From: Streptomyces sp. NRRL S-455
Lineage (GTDB): Bacteria > Actinomycetota > Actinomycetes > Streptomycetales > Streptomycetaceae
Direction: 5' to 3'
NCBI RefSeq assembly: GCF_000717875.1
Contig: NZ_JOCT01000008.1
Coordinates: forward strand, 1-64,000
DNA: 64,000 nt
Part shown: in pieces, positions 36,194 to 45,801 of the stretch
Layout of the letters: each line of letters begins with the position of its first letter
How positions within the stretch are numbered: the stretch's first letter is position 1
Notes under the pieces: generated by a model
The model's database searches: none
What the model saw: only the letters and a program-made list of their open reading frames with translations
Told to the model about the DNA's origin: nothing
Translations under genes and position numbers: made by a program

Positions 36194-37459
36194 ATGGCCC
36201 CACAGCAGAAGCGGGCCGGGATCCGCCGGCTGGCCCTGGGCGTGGCAGCGGTCGCCACGTCGGCCGCCCTGGCGGCCGGCCTCGCGACGGGGGTGGGGGT
36301 GGGGGTGGCGCGAGCCGCCGATCCCCGGGCCCCGGCGCCCACCCCGCCGGCGCCCGTGGCCTCGCCCTCGGCCCTCACACCTCCGGTCGTCCCCGTCCCT
36401 TCGACACCGGCGGCGCCGGCCGCCACACCGGTGCCGGGCGGGGAAGCCCCGGCCTATGGTGTCTTCCTCAAGTCCGACGCCCGTGGCGTGGCCCGGATGC
36501 CGCTGTTCAGCCACTGGCTGGGCGGCGCTGAGCTCCGCGCCGGGCACACCTATCTGCCGGGCCACCGCTGGCGCGACATCGAGGGCTCCGCCGACTTCCT
36601 GCCCGTGTGGGCGGACTGGCGCAACCGGAAGCCCAACCGGATGCTCGTCCTCAACGTCCCCATGCAGGAGCGCAACGAGGAGGGCGTCCCGGACAGCGAG
36701 GTCCGCCGGCTGCTCCGGCAGGGCGCGGCCGGCGAGTTCGATCACCACTTCCGTGTCCTCGCCGAGCGCCTGGTGGCGCTGAAGGTGCCGGACACCATCG
36801 TGGTGCTCGGCTGGGAGATGAACGGCACCACGTACACCCATCGCTGCGGGCCGGACCCGGAGTCCTGGAAGAAGTACTGGAACAGGATCGTCACCACCAT
36901 GCGTTCCGTGCCGGGCCAGAAGTTCCGGTTCGATTTCACGCCGAGCCGTGGCCACGACGCCATCCCCTGGACGAAATGCTATCCGGGGGACGACACGGTC
37001 GACATCATCGGCATGGATTCCTATGACCAGCCGGCCGGGATGTCGTTCGACCAACAGGTGAGAGAGCCCTACGGGTTGCAGGCCCACCTGGATTTCGCGA
37101 AGGCCCACGGAAAACCCATTTCCTACCCGGAATGGGGGCTCTTCCGTAACGGTGACAATCCCGAGTACATGCGGAGGATGCTCGACTGGATCGAGGAGCA
37201 CAAGCCGCTCTACAACACGCTCACCGACTACTGCCCGCACGGTGTCTGGCAGTGCAGGACCAACCCGAAGTCGGCCCATGTCTACCGTTCCACCCTCTTC
37301 GGCCGCACGGACGAGGCGACCCCGCCCCTGACGCCCACGCCGCAACCGACCGCCCCCGGCACGCCGCCGCCCCCGGCGGACTGCACGCCGCTGGACCTGG
37401 GCGGCTGGGTGGAGGAGTGGCTCGGAGGAAGACTCTGCCTCCGCTTCGAATGGTGGTAG
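36194..37459 (+). CDS. Secreted glycoside hydrolase, family 26-like
   Basis: 421 residues. ATG at 36194 follows AAAGGAG. Signal peptide (RRLALGVAAVATSAALAAGLATG), a Pro/Ala/Thr-rich linker (43-85) and a catalytic domain with the two GH26 glutamates: acid/base E208 in VVLGWEMNG and nucleophile E313 in ISYPEWGLF. GH26 enzymes cut beta-mannans or related beta-glycans. It stands inside an exopolysaccharide gene cluster, so it probably trims or releases the cluster's own polymer. A short Cys-containing tail (CTPLDLGGWVEEWLGGRLCLRFEWW) ends the protein; I do not recognise it. Confidence 0.83.
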   Translation: MAPQQKRAGIRRLALGVAAVATSAALAAGLATGVGVGVARAADPRAPAPTPPAPVASPSALTPPVVPVPSTPAAPAATPVPGGEAPAYGVFLKSDARGVARMPLFSHWLGGAELRAGHTYLPGHRWRDIEGSADFLPVWADWRNRKPNRMLVLNVPMQERNEEGVPDSEVRRLLRQGAAGEFDHHFRVLAERLVALKVPDTIVVLGWEMNGTTYTHRCGPDPESWKKYWNRIVTTMRSVPGQKFRFDFTPSRGHDAIPWTKCYPGDDTVDIIGMDSYDQPAGMSFDQQVREPYGLQAHLDFAKAHGKPISYPEWGLFRNGDNPEYMRRMLDWIEEHKPLYNTLTDYCPHGVWQCRTNPKSAHVYRSTLFGRTDEATPPLTPTPQPTAPGTPPPPADCTPLDLGGWVEEWLGGRLCLRFEWW

Positions 37460-37482
37460 AAGTCCGGCCGGGCCCGCCGTCG

Positions 37483-38139
37483 TCACCGTTGTCCACGCAC
37501 ATCGGCGGCGGCGGCCGGGCCGGGCACCGACGGGGCCGGGGCGGCGTCGTCGTCCTGGCCGGACCTCCTCGGCCGCGCCAGCAGGGCCAGGCCGCACAGC
37601 AGACCGCCCGCGCTCGCACCCACCAGGCCGGTGACGGCCGGTGACGCGGACGTGGGCTCGCTGGGCTCCACGGCGCGCGAGAACTGCACGAGCTTCACGC
37701 GGGTGTTGCCCCTGCTGGCGTCCGCGTGCCGGGTCAGTGCCCGGGTGACCGCGTTGGCCATGTCGACGGCGAGGCCGGGGCTCGAGGAGGTGGCCGAGAC
37801 GGCGACCATCGGCGCGTCCGGTGACGTCGCGGTGCGCACACTGCGCTGCAGGGTGCGCACCGGCACACCCGCCCACACCTGCGCGTCGCCGAGCACCGCG
37901 AGCTGTGTGGCGACCCGGCCGTAGGCCTGCGCGAAACCGAGGGCGGCGTCCGGCGAGGACTTGTCGTTCGGCACGGCGATGACGTAGCTGGTGGCCGTGT
38001 ACGTCGAAGGGGTGAGCACGCCGTACGAACCGCCGAGGAGGCCCCCGACGAGGGTGCCGGCCGCGAGCACGGACCACAGGGGAAGTCCCTTGAGACGAGC
38101 CGGGGACAGGAGGCGCTGACGGGTCGGGGTGTCGGTCAT
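37483..38139 (-). CDS. Wzz-like polysaccharide chain-length/co-polymerase protein
   Basis: 218 residues from ATG 38139, overlapping the upstream GT gene by ATGA. Two membrane helices (about 18-40 and 178-198) flank an extracellular domain with SYVIAVPNDKSSPDAALGFAQAYGRVATQ, as in the Wzz/capsular chain-length family. No cytoplasmic tyrosine kinase domain is present. Last gene in the exopolysaccharide operon. Confidence 0.75.
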   Translation of the reverse strand: MTDTPTRQRLLSPARLKGLPLWSVLAAGTLVGGLLGGSYGVLTPSTYTATSYVIAVPNDKSSPDAALGFAQAYGRVATQLAVLGDAQVWAGVPVRTLQRSVRTATSPDAPMVAVSATSSSPGLAVDMANAVTRALTRHADASRGNTRVKLVQFSRAVEPSEPTSASPAVTGLVGASAGGLLCGLALLARPRRSGQDDDAAPAPSVPGPAAAADVRGQR

Positions 38140-39284
38140 GAGGAGGTGGCTCCCAGAGGTGAGGGGGACGGCGAACTGGAGACCGCTGCCGCGTACACGT
38201 CCGTCAGACGGGCCGCGCAGTGGGTGATGCTGTAGTGGCGCGCGACGTCCGAGGCCGTGCGCGGCCCGGCGCCGGCCGCGCGGGCCTCGGCGATCGCGCG
38301 GGCGTATTCCCCGGGCCCGCCGCGCACCCGCCGGACACCGGCTGAGGATGGCCGCACGTCCTCGATCGCCGGGCAGGAGGCGTAGAGCACGGGCAGGCCG
38401 GACGCCAGCGCCTCCACGGCCGCCAGGCCGAAGGCCTCCTCCGCGGACGGGGACGCGAACAGGTCCATCGCCGAGATGAGCGAGGGCAGGTCGGGGCCGG
38501 GCGAACCGTCGGGCAGGTAGGGGCGTTCGCCGGTGAACACGACACGGTCGGACACGCCGGCCTCGTGGGCCGTGCGGCGCAAAGCCTGCTCCTCGGGGCC
38601 GGCGCCCACCAGCAGCAGCCGGTGGTCGTCGGGGAGCCGGCTGAGCGCCTGGACGAGGACGTCGAACCGTTTCCCCCGCGTGAGCCGGCCGACGCCGCCG
38701 ACGACCCACGCGTCCTCGGGCAGGCCGAGCTGCCGGCGGGTGTGCTCGCGCCGCTCCGGATCGAAGCGGAAGCGGTCCAGGTCGATTCCGTTCGGGACGA
38801 CCTCGATACGGGGCGCGGGCACTCCCCAGCGCTTCAGACGGTCGGCCACCGTCGAGGAGACGGCGACCGTCGCCGAACCGAGCCGCTCACTGGCGAGATA
38901 CAGCCCGCGCACCCCTGCCGTCAGCCTGCGGCCCTCCATCTGTGAGTCGCCCAGGGAGTGCTCGGTGGCGACGATCGCCCGCACCCCGGCGACGCGTGCG
39001 GCGAGCCGGCCGTAGACGCAGGCCCGGTACAGATGGGTGTGCACCAGGTCGTAGCGGCCGGCGCGGATCAGCCGGACCAGGCGCGGCAGCGCGGCCAGGT
39101 CACGGTTGCCGCCCATGCCGAGATGCGTGACGCGGACGCCGTCCGCGGCCAGGCCCTCGGCCACCGCGCCGGGGTTGGTGAGCGTCACCACGTCGCAGTC
39201 GACCGGGAGGTGCCGCAGCAGCAGGCGCAGCTGCTGCTCGGCCCCGCCGACACCGAGGCCGGTGATGATGTGCAGGGCCCTCAT
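38136..39284 (-). CDS. GT4-family glycosyltransferase
   Basis: 382 residues. GGAEQQLRLLLRHL near the start for the acceptor side; VPNGIDLDRFRFD, GRLTRGKRFDVLVQAL, LVGAGPEEQAL and SPSAEEAFGLAAVEALASGLPVL (E-x7-E motif) in the nucleotide-sugar domain are all as in GT4 retaining enzymes. It adds a sugar to the lipid-linked repeat unit in the cytoplasm. One nucleotide separates it from the deacetylase gene and it overlaps the Wzz-like gene. Confidence 0.9.
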   Translation of the reverse strand: MRALHIITGLGVGGAEQQLRLLLRHLPVDCDVVTLTNPGAVAEGLAADGVRVTHLGMGGNRDLAALPRLVRLIRAGRYDLVHTHLYRACVYGRLAARVAGVRAIVATEHSLGDSQMEGRRLTAGVRGLYLASERLGSATVAVSSTVADRLKRWGVPAPRIEVVPNGIDLDRFRFDPERREHTRRQLGLPEDAWVVGGVGRLTRGKRFDVLVQALSRLPDDHRLLLVGAGPEEQALRRTAHEAGVSDRVVFTGERPYLPDGSPGPDLPSLISAMDLFASPSAEEAFGLAAVEALASGLPVLYASCPAIEDVRPSSAGVRRVRGGPGEYARAIAEARAAGAGPRTASDVARHYSITHCAARLTDVYAAAVSSSPSPSPLGATSS

Positions 39285-39285
39285 C

Positions 39286-40050
39286 TCACAAGCCCTCCAC
39301 CGGGCGGCGGCGCAGCCGGTGCAGCCCGTGCTTGAGGCGCAGCCGCCAGGCCGTGTCGTTCTGGCCGACGTACACACGCGGCAGGGCGTGCGGACCGGTC
39401 AGCGGGCCGGGGTCGATGGCGCAGGCGTAGGTGTACCCCGCTTCCCGTACGGCGGCGACGGCGCGGGCGTCGATCGCGCCGTAGGGGTAGCAGAAGCCGG
39501 CGGCCCGGGTGCCGGTCAGCTCCTCCAGCCGGGCGCGGCTGTCCGAGACCTCGGCCCTGAGGGTGACGTCGTCCGCCTTGGTGAGGTCGAGGTGCGTCAG
39601 CCCGTGCGAGCCGATCTCCACGCCCTCGGCGGCCACCCGCCGGATGCCGTCCGCGGTCAGCAGCGGCTTGCGGGGGCCGAGCGGGTCCCAGGCGTTGTCG
39701 CCGCCGAGCTGCCCGGGCAGTACGAAGAGGGTGGCGCCGCAGTCCCAGCGGCGCAGCAGCGGCAGGGCATCGGTGACGAAGTCGGCGTACCCGTCGTCGA
39801 AGGTCAGCCCGACCAGGTTCCCTCCCTCGCCCCGGGCGCGGGCGGTGAGCAGCTCGGTCACGGACACGCCCCGCAGCCCGCGCCGGCGCAGCCAGGCCAG
39901 CTGCCGGCCGAACCGCTCGGGTGTGACCGTGATGCGGTACGGGTCGTCCGAGCAGTTGCCCACCGAGTGGTACATCGCGACCCAGGGGGCCTGGCCCTTG
40001 GACGGGGCCGGTGGTCTGACGGCGTCGAGGGAATCAACGGAAGCGGCCAT
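39286..40050 (-). CDS. Polysaccharide deacetylase
   Basis: 254 residues from ATG 40050. NodB-type carbohydrate esterase 4: TFDDGYADF with the catalytic base and metal Asp, SHGLTHLDL with the two metal His, and FCYPYGAID. No signal peptide is evident, so it may act on the lipid-linked sugar in the cytoplasm or be exported with a partner. It overlaps the flippase gene by 17 nt. It probably removes N-acetyl groups from the polymer encoded by this cluster. Confidence 0.88.
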   Translation of the reverse strand: MAASVDSLDAVRPPAPSKGQAPWVAMYHSVGNCSDDPYRITVTPERFGRQLAWLRRRGLRGVSVTELLTARARGEGGNLVGLTFDDGYADFVTDALPLLRRWDCGATLFVLPGQLGGDNAWDPLGPRKPLLTADGIRRVAAEGVEIGSHGLTHLDLTKADDVTLRAEVSDSRARLEELTGTRAAGFCYPYGAIDARAVAAVREAGYTYACAIDPGPLTGPHALPRVYVGQNDTAWRLRLKHGLHRLRRRPVEGL

Positions 40051-41728
40051 GTGGGAGCCTTCGTGTGACGGCGCGTAGGGAGCGCAGAGCGGACGCGGAG
40101 CCCTGGGCACCGAGAGCCCAGGCGAGCGGAACGAAGACGAGGGTCACGGTCAGAAGGCCGGCCGCGAGGCCCACCGCCGGCGACGGCAGCAGGCTCGCGG
40201 CGAACGCCCCCGCGGCGGTGGCGGCGACCGCGGCGCCCACCAGCCTGCCCAACTCGGCCAGCACCTGCCGGACACGGACCGAGATGCTGTGCGGGCTGTT
40301 CGGCCGGCCCGCGCGCAGCCCGGCGAGCAGCAGGGCGGCGGTGACGGTGATGCCGAGGGCGTTGGCGGCGGCGATCCCCGCCACGCCCCAGGAGTGCACG
40401 GTCGCGGCGCCGGTCAAGGACGTCATGGCGATGCCCGCCGTCATCGCCCCGAGGGGGTACCAGCTCGCCCGGCCCGCCGAGAAGTAGGAGCGCACGAGGG
40501 CGCCCACCAGGGTCTGGCTCAGCAGTCCGAGGGCGTACACGCGCATCACGTCCGCCGTCGCCTCGGTGTCGCTCGCGGTGAACGCCCCCCGCTCGAAGAG
40601 CAGTTCGATGATCTGAGGGGCGCAGGCGATGACCGCGCACCCGCCCAGCAGCACCACACAGGCGGCGAGCGCAAGATCCCGTTCCACGCGGCTGCGCGCC
40701 CGTGCCGTGTCACCGTCCGCGAGCGCCCGCGCCACCACCGGGAAGGTGACGGTGCAGACCATCAGCGACAGCGTCATCGGGATCTGGGCGACCTTCTGCG
40801 CGTAGTTCAGGTGCGAGATGGCGCCGGAGGGCAGACCGGAGGCGAGGAAGCGTTCGGCGAGGACCTGCGACTGGCGGCACAGGGCGAACAGAAGAACGGC
40901 GGCGACCAGGGCGAGCTGCATCGGCCGCTCCTCGACGTCGGCCCCGCCTCCGGCCGGAGGCGACGTACGCGCCGCCAGCCGCCGCCACAGCGACGGCAGT
41001 TGCACCACCACCATCAGGCAGCCGCCCGCCGCGACCCCGACCGCGGCGGAGCGCACCCCCCAGCCTTCGCCGAGCAGGAACATCGCGGCGATGATGCCGG
41101 CGTTGTAGACGACGTAGATGGCCGCCGGCGCGAGGAAACAGCGGTGGGCGCGCAGGGCGGCACTGCAGTACCCGGCGAGCCCGAAGGCCAGCACGCAGGT
41201 GGCCGTGATCCGGGTGCAGTCGGCGGCGAGCCGCGGGTCGGGCAGACCGGGTGCGAGGGCCCGGACGAGGTAGGGAGCGGTGCACGCGACCAGCGCGGCG
41301 ACCGCGACGAGGGCGAGGCACAACCGGGGCAGGGTGGCCCCGACCAGGGCGCGGACCGGGTCACCCGGGACGCCCCGGGCACGGCGGGCCAGCGCCATGC
41401 TGAAGGCCGGGATCAGCGCGATCGCCAGCCCGTCCTCGATGAGCAGCGTGGCGGCGAACTCCGGAACCGTCCAGGCGACCAGGAAGGCGTCCGTGTCGCT
41501 TCCGGCGCCGAACAGCCGCGCCAGCGACTGGTCGCGCACCAGACCGAGCAGCGAGCCGGCGATGGACAGCGACGCCGTGACGAGCGCGGCCCTGGCCAGG
41601 AAGCTTCCGGAGGCCGGCGCAGAGACCGGGTCGGAACCCTCCCCGGCCTCGGTGGCGGCACGCGCCGGGGGCACGGTCACCGCGCCGTCCGTTTCGGACC
41701 GGGGGGACTTCGACGGCACCACGGTCAT
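40034..41728 (-). CDS. MurJ/MviN-like lipid-linked oligosaccharide flippase
   Basis: 564 residues from ATG 41728, with 13 or 14 predicted helices. LARAALVTASLSIAGSLLGLVRDQSLARLFGAGSDTDAFLVAWTVPEF is the standard N-terminus of the MurJ/MviN (MOP) family. In this cluster it takes the position normally held by Wzx, so it probably turns the lipid-linked repeat unit across the membrane rather than lipid II. Start overlaps the polymerase stop (ATGA). Confidence 0.85.
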   Translation of the reverse strand: MTVVPSKSPRSETDGAVTVPPARAATEAGEGSDPVSAPASGSFLARAALVTASLSIAGSLLGLVRDQSLARLFGAGSDTDAFLVAWTVPEFAATLLIEDGLAIALIPAFSMALARRARGVPGDPVRALVGATLPRLCLALVAVAALVACTAPYLVRALAPGLPDPRLAADCTRITATCVLAFGLAGYCSAALRAHRCFLAPAAIYVVYNAGIIAAMFLLGEGWGVRSAAVGVAAGGCLMVVVQLPSLWRRLAARTSPPAGGGADVEERPMQLALVAAVLLFALCRQSQVLAERFLASGLPSGAISHLNYAQKVAQIPMTLSLMVCTVTFPVVARALADGDTARARSRVERDLALAACVVLLGGCAVIACAPQIIELLFERGAFTASDTEATADVMRVYALGLLSQTLVGALVRSYFSAGRASWYPLGAMTAGIAMTSLTGAATVHSWGVAGIAAANALGITVTAALLLAGLRAGRPNSPHSISVRVRQVLAELGRLVGAAVAATAAGAFAASLLPSPAVGLAAGLLTVTLVFVPLAWALGAQGSASALRSLRAVTRRLPHGRFR

Positions 41729-43059
41729 CGCGCCAGGGCCTCCTCGGCGGGCTCCCGCACCCCATCCGGGGACACCTCCGCGGGCGCCTCGCCGTGGCCG
41801 GCCAGTGCCCACCACGCCACCAGCCCCATGGCCACGGCGATCAGTACGGTCGCGGGACCGCCGATGTCTCCGTAGACGAAGTCGGTCAGCAGCCAGAGCA
41901 GCAGTCCGCAGGCGATGAGCCCGCAGTCGAGTCCCGGTCCGTCGGCGCGGACGCGCAGCAGCCGCCGCGTCCCGCACACCAGCAGCGCCAGCCAGCTCCC
42001 GGCGAGCGCGAGCAGCCCGATCAGGCCCTGCTCGCTCAGCACCAGCAGGTACATGTTGTGCGGGGACAGCAGCGGCTGCCTCTGGTACGCCACACCCGCC
42101 CCGTCGGTCTCGCTGCCCGACGACAGCGCCAGCGTCGCGTGCCCGTCCCGGTACTCGGGGAAGCCCTTCAACCCGACGCCGGTCAGCGGGTGCAGACGCC
42201 AGATCTCCGTGGCGGACGCCCACAGGGTGTACCGGTCGACGACCGACTGGTCGGGGGCCTCGGTGACCTGGGCGATGCTGTCGATCCGCTGCTGCAGCAG
42301 CGCCGAGCCCACGCCGAACCCGCCCACCAGGATCACCCCCGCGGCGACCGCGGCCCCGGCCACCTTGAGCGCACGCCGCCACCCGGCCAGCACCAGCTGC
42401 ACGGTGCACGTCAGGACGGTCGCGATCCAGGCGCCCCGGCTGAAGGAGAGCGCCAGCGGCAGCAGCAGGACCGAGGCGCACCCGGCGGCGATGATCCGCT
42501 GCCGTACCGGCACCCGGCCCAGCGCGATCCCGACCGCGCACACCAGGCCGAGCGAGACCGTCGTCGCCATGCCCATCACGTCGTGCGGCCCGAAGGTGCC
42601 CACCGCCCGGATGTTCTCGCCCTGGTAGGACGCACCGGTCCGGGTGACGAACTGGTGCACACCGACGGCCCCCTGACACAGACCGAGCCCCACGAAGGAC
42701 CAGGCCACCATCCGGAAGCCGGCCCGGTCGCGGAGCAGCAGCAGCACGGCCGCCGGAACGAGCACGAAGGTCTGCAGATAGCGCCCCAGGCCGACGAGTC
42801 CGGCCTGGGGCGAGAACGCCCCCATGGCGGCGAGCGCGAGCCCCACCACCGGCAGGCCCAGGACCAGGGCCGCGGTGGGCGTCAGCGGGCGCCGCCGTTC
42901 CCGCAGCAGACGGATCACGCAGTACACGACGACCAGCCCGGAGAGCACGTCGGCGGGCCCCGCGCCGTCCGGGGTCAGCGGCAGGGCCAGCAGGGCGGGT
43001 ACGGCCATCACGGGCAGGGCCGGTGTCAGCGCGGCGACCCGGTGGGGGAGAGGTGTCAC
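41725..43059 (-). CDS. O-antigen ligase/polymerase-like membrane protein
   Basis: 444 residues from GTG 43059; about 11-12 helices and a large extracellular loop with the Wzy_C-like motif TLWASATEIWRLHPLTGVGLKGFPEYR and LSPHNMYLLVLSEQGLIG. Proteins of this form polymerise or ligate lipid-linked oligosaccharides outside the membrane (Wzy/WaaL). The start is uncertain; TTG and other codons lie just upstream, within the end of the sugar-transferase gene. Confidence 0.82.
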   Translation of the reverse strand: MTPLPHRVAALTPALPVMAVPALLALPLTPDGAGPADVLSGLVVVYCVIRLLRERRRPLTPTAALVLGLPVVGLALAAMGAFSPQAGLVGLGRYLQTFVLVPAAVLLLLRDRAGFRMVAWSFVGLGLCQGAVGVHQFVTRTGASYQGENIRAVGTFGPHDVMGMATTVSLGLVCAVGIALGRVPVRQRIIAAGCASVLLLPLALSFSRGAWIATVLTCTVQLVLAGWRRALKVAGAAVAAGVILVGGFGVGSALLQQRIDSIAQVTEAPDQSVVDRYTLWASATEIWRLHPLTGVGLKGFPEYRDGHATLALSSGSETDGAGVAYQRQPLLSPHNMYLLVLSEQGLIGLLALAGSWLALLVCGTRRLLRVRADGPGLDCGLIACGLLLWLLTDFVYGDIGGPATVLIAVAMGLVAWWALAGHGEAPAEVSPDGVREPAEEALAR

Positions 43060-43076
43060 GGCGAGGCTCAACAGGC

Positions 43077-44504
43077 TCAGCTCCCCGTCGGCCGTACCAC
43101 CGTGGCCGCGGTGCGCAGCAGGATGCAGACGTCCTGCCACAGGGACCAGTCGTCGATGTAGGCGTTGTCGAACCGGCAGCGGTCCTCGATCGAGGTGTCG
43201 CCGCGCAGCCCGTGGATCTGGGCGAGGCCGGTGATGCCGGTCCGCATCCGGTGACGGAGCGCGTAACCGGGGTAGGTCTGGCCGAACTGCGCGACGAAGT
43301 AGGGCCGTTCGGGACGCGGCCCGACCAGGCTCATGTCGCCCCGGAGCACGTTCCACAGCTGGAGCAGTTCGTCGAGCGACGTGCGCCGCAGCATCCGGCA
43401 GAACCAGCGCATCTCGTTCTCGTTCGCCACGCTCCACCGGGTCGCCGACTCGTGCTCGTCGACCGGGCGGTGGGTACGGAACTTCAGCAGCGTGAACGCC
43501 TTGCCGTTCTTGCCGATGCGCTCCTGCCGGAACACCACGCCCGGCCCGTCGCTGATCCGCAGCGTCACGGCGAAGGCCAGCAGCACAGGGCTGACCAGCA
43601 GCAGCAGCGACCCCGACACGAGAATGTCCAGCGCCCGCTTGCCCGCGCTGCCGCGCCGGGCGGGTGACATGTCCAGACGCCGGCAGGGGAAACCGGCCAG
43701 CCGCTCTCGCGCGGCGTACGACGGGGAGCCGGGTTCGACCTCCCAGACCACGCAGCCGGACTCGGCCAGCGCCCGCAGCAGCGGCTCCTGTTCGGCGCGT
43801 ACGGAGGGGTGAACGGCCAGCACCGCCCGCACCCCGTTCTGGATGACCGCACGCTCGACCTCCTCGGAGGTCGTCAGCACCGGGAGGCTCTCGCTCCCGT
43901 CCGGCCGCTCGGCGACGATCCCCACCGGCCGCACGCCGCACCGCGGGTGACGCAGTACGGCGGCGGCCACGCGCTGCGCGGTCGCCGCCGGGCCGAGGAC
44001 GAGTGCGGCGTGCGGGTGACGCGCCAGTGCGGCGCGCCGCCGCGCGTGCACGGCTCCGCGCAGCACACAGGCGGCCGTCACCTGCAGAGCGAGGCCCGTC
44101 AGCACGGTACGGAGGGAGAACGCGAGCTCCGGCCGGTACGCCGCCAGGAGCGCCCCGAGCGCCAGCCAGGCCACCGCGACACGGCCGCACACGGCGGGCA
44201 GTTCCTCCAGCAGCCCCGGTACCGGCGGCCGCCCGTCGCGCCGGCGCAGCAGCAGTGTGAAGACGACCAGCGACACGACGAGCAGGGGCGTGCGCTGCGC
44301 CTCGGTGAGCGCCGGCGCGCCCGCCAGGGCTGCGACGCCGTCCGCGACGAGCAGCGGGACGGGCGAGGGCGGCCGTGCCGGGCGCCGTGGGGCGGGCAGC
44401 CGGAAGCCGTCGGGGGTGCCGCGCGGCGGCATGACCGAGACTGGTGAGGATCCGTGGTCCCGCGGCGGTACACCGGGGGAGGGCACGGTACGTTCGGCGG
44501 TCAC
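43077..44504 (-). CDS. Undecaprenyl-phosphate sugar phosphotransferase (WbaP/CpsE type)
   Basis: 475 residues from the GTG at 44504, overlapping the upstream GT gene by GTGA. Four N-terminal helices and a Rossmann-like middle region, then the bacterial sugar transferase domain: KRALDILVSGSLLLLVSPVL, RQERIGKNGKAFTLLKFRTH, RTSLDELLQLWNVLRGDMSLVGPRPERPYF. It puts the first sugar-phosphate onto undecaprenyl-phosphate, starting the repeat unit of the exopolysaccharide. Confidence 0.93.
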   Translation of the reverse strand: MTAERTVPSPGVPPRDHGSSPVSVMPPRGTPDGFRLPAPRRPARPPSPVPLLVADGVAALAGAPALTEAQRTPLLVVSLVVFTLLLRRRDGRPPVPGLLEELPAVCGRVAVAWLALGALLAAYRPELAFSLRTVLTGLALQVTAACVLRGAVHARRRAALARHPHAALVLGPAATAQRVAAAVLRHPRCGVRPVGIVAERPDGSESLPVLTTSEEVERAVIQNGVRAVLAVHPSVRAEQEPLLRALAESGCVVWEVEPGSPSYAARERLAGFPCRRLDMSPARRGSAGKRALDILVSGSLLLLVSPVLLAFAVTLRISDGPGVVFRQERIGKNGKAFTLLKFRTHRPVDEHESATRWSVANENEMRWFCRMLRRTSLDELLQLWNVLRGDMSLVGPRPERPYFVAQFGQTYPGYALRHRMRTGITGLAQIHGLRGDTSIEDRCRFDNAYIDDWSLWQDVCILLRTAATVVRPTGS

Positions 44505-45751
44505 GAGTGGATGGACTCCCTGTACTCGATGGGCTCGACGCGCTGCGTTGCCCGGTTCGCCTCGGCGCCACGTCCCGTGTCGAGCGGCAGACCGTGCTCG
44601 GCACTGGGGGCGGTGGCGGTCCACGGGCCGAGCAGGTCGCGATAGACGTCCGAGACGGCCTCGGCGGTGTGCCGCACGTCGTGGGTGGACAGCACGTGCA
44701 GGCGGCCCTGGTTGCCGAGCGTCTCGCGCAGCAGCGGGGCGGCCAGCAGCTCGGTGACGGCCCCGGCCAGCGCCGCCGGGTCCTCCGGCGGGACCAGGCA
44801 CCGGGCGGCGAAGGAGGGCGGCAGGCTCTCGCGGGCGCCGTCGACGTCCGTGACCACCACGGGCCGCCCGCAGGCCATCGCCTCCAGCGGCGCCAGGGCC
44901 ATGCCCTCCCAGCGGGACGGCAGGACGACGAGATCGGCGGCCTGGTACCAGGGGGAGGCGTCGGGGACCGCTCCCACGAACACCACGGATTCCGGGGCGG
45001 CCTCGCGAAGCCGGTCACGGTCCGGGCCGTCGCCGACCAGGACGAGACGGGCGTCGGGTACCCCCCGCACGACGGTTTCCCAGGCCCGCAGCAGGACGTC
45101 CTGCCCCTTCTGCCGGCACAGCCGCCCCACGCACACGGCGAGCGGTGCCGCCGGATGGATGCCGGCGAGCGGTGCGAGCCGGGCCCGCACGGTCCCGGCG
45201 GCGGCCGGGTGGAATCGCTCCGGGTCGATGCCGTTGGGGACGACGGTCCACCGGCCGGTGATCCTGGCGTCCACGCCGGTCGCGCGCTCGGCCTCACTCA
45301 CACACAGCACGCGTGAGGCCCAACGCGCCCCCCAGCGTTCCCACCTGAGCGCCAGGGCGGCGGTACTCCCGCCGACCGCCTCGAACGACCAGGCGTGCGG
45401 CTGGAAGACCGTCGGGATCCGCCCGCGTACCGCGAGCCGTCCGGCGAGCCCGGCCTTCGCGCTGTGCGCGTGCACCAGATCGGGGCGCACCTCGTCGATC
45501 ACCCGCGCCAGGTGCCGTACCTCCCGGACGAGCGACGCGCCCGGCGACCGGGTCGCGTGCCAGTGCCGTACCCGCGCGCCCAGCGTCCGCAGTCTCGTGG
45601 TGAGAACGCTGTCGGGGCAGGCCACGGTGACGTCCAGGCCGTCCGACAACTGTGCCCGGACCAGGTCCGTCACGACGCGTGCGACGCCGCCGTCCACCGG
45701 CTGGGTGAGGTGCAGGACTCTCGGGGGAGGGGCGGTGAATGACGGGTGCAT
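44501..45751 (-). CDS. GT4-family glycosyltransferase
   Basis: 416 residues from the ATG at 45751, with AGGAA upstream. GGVARVVTDLVRAQLSDGLDV in the acceptor domain; VVPNGIDPERFHP, VGRLCRQKGQDVLLRAW, LVGDGPDRDRLRE and LPSRWEGMALAPLEAMACGRPVV (E-x7-E) in the donor domain. First gene of the leftward seven-gene exopolysaccharide operon (45751 to 37483), in which nearly all neighbours overlap. Confidence 0.9.
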   Translation of the reverse strand: MHPSFTAPPPRVLHLTQPVDGGVARVVTDLVRAQLSDGLDVTVACPDSVLTTRLRTLGARVRHWHATRSPGASLVREVRHLARVIDEVRPDLVHAHSAKAGLAGRLAVRGRIPTVFQPHAWSFEAVGGSTAALALRWERWGARWASRVLCVSEAERATGVDARITGRWTVVPNGIDPERFHPAAAGTVRARLAPLAGIHPAAPLAVCVGRLCRQKGQDVLLRAWETVVRGVPDARLVLVGDGPDRDRLREAAPESVVFVGAVPDASPWYQAADLVVLPSRWEGMALAPLEAMACGRPVVVTDVDGARESLPPSFAARCLVPPEDPAALAGAVTELLAAPLLRETLGNQGRLHVLSTHDVRHTAEAVSDVYRDLLGPWTATAPSAEHGLPLDTGRGAEANRATQRVEPIEYRESIHS

Positions 45752-45801
45752 GTGCGCGGATTCCTCGCTCGCGGAGATGGTCGGAGAAGCCGGCAACAAA
45801 C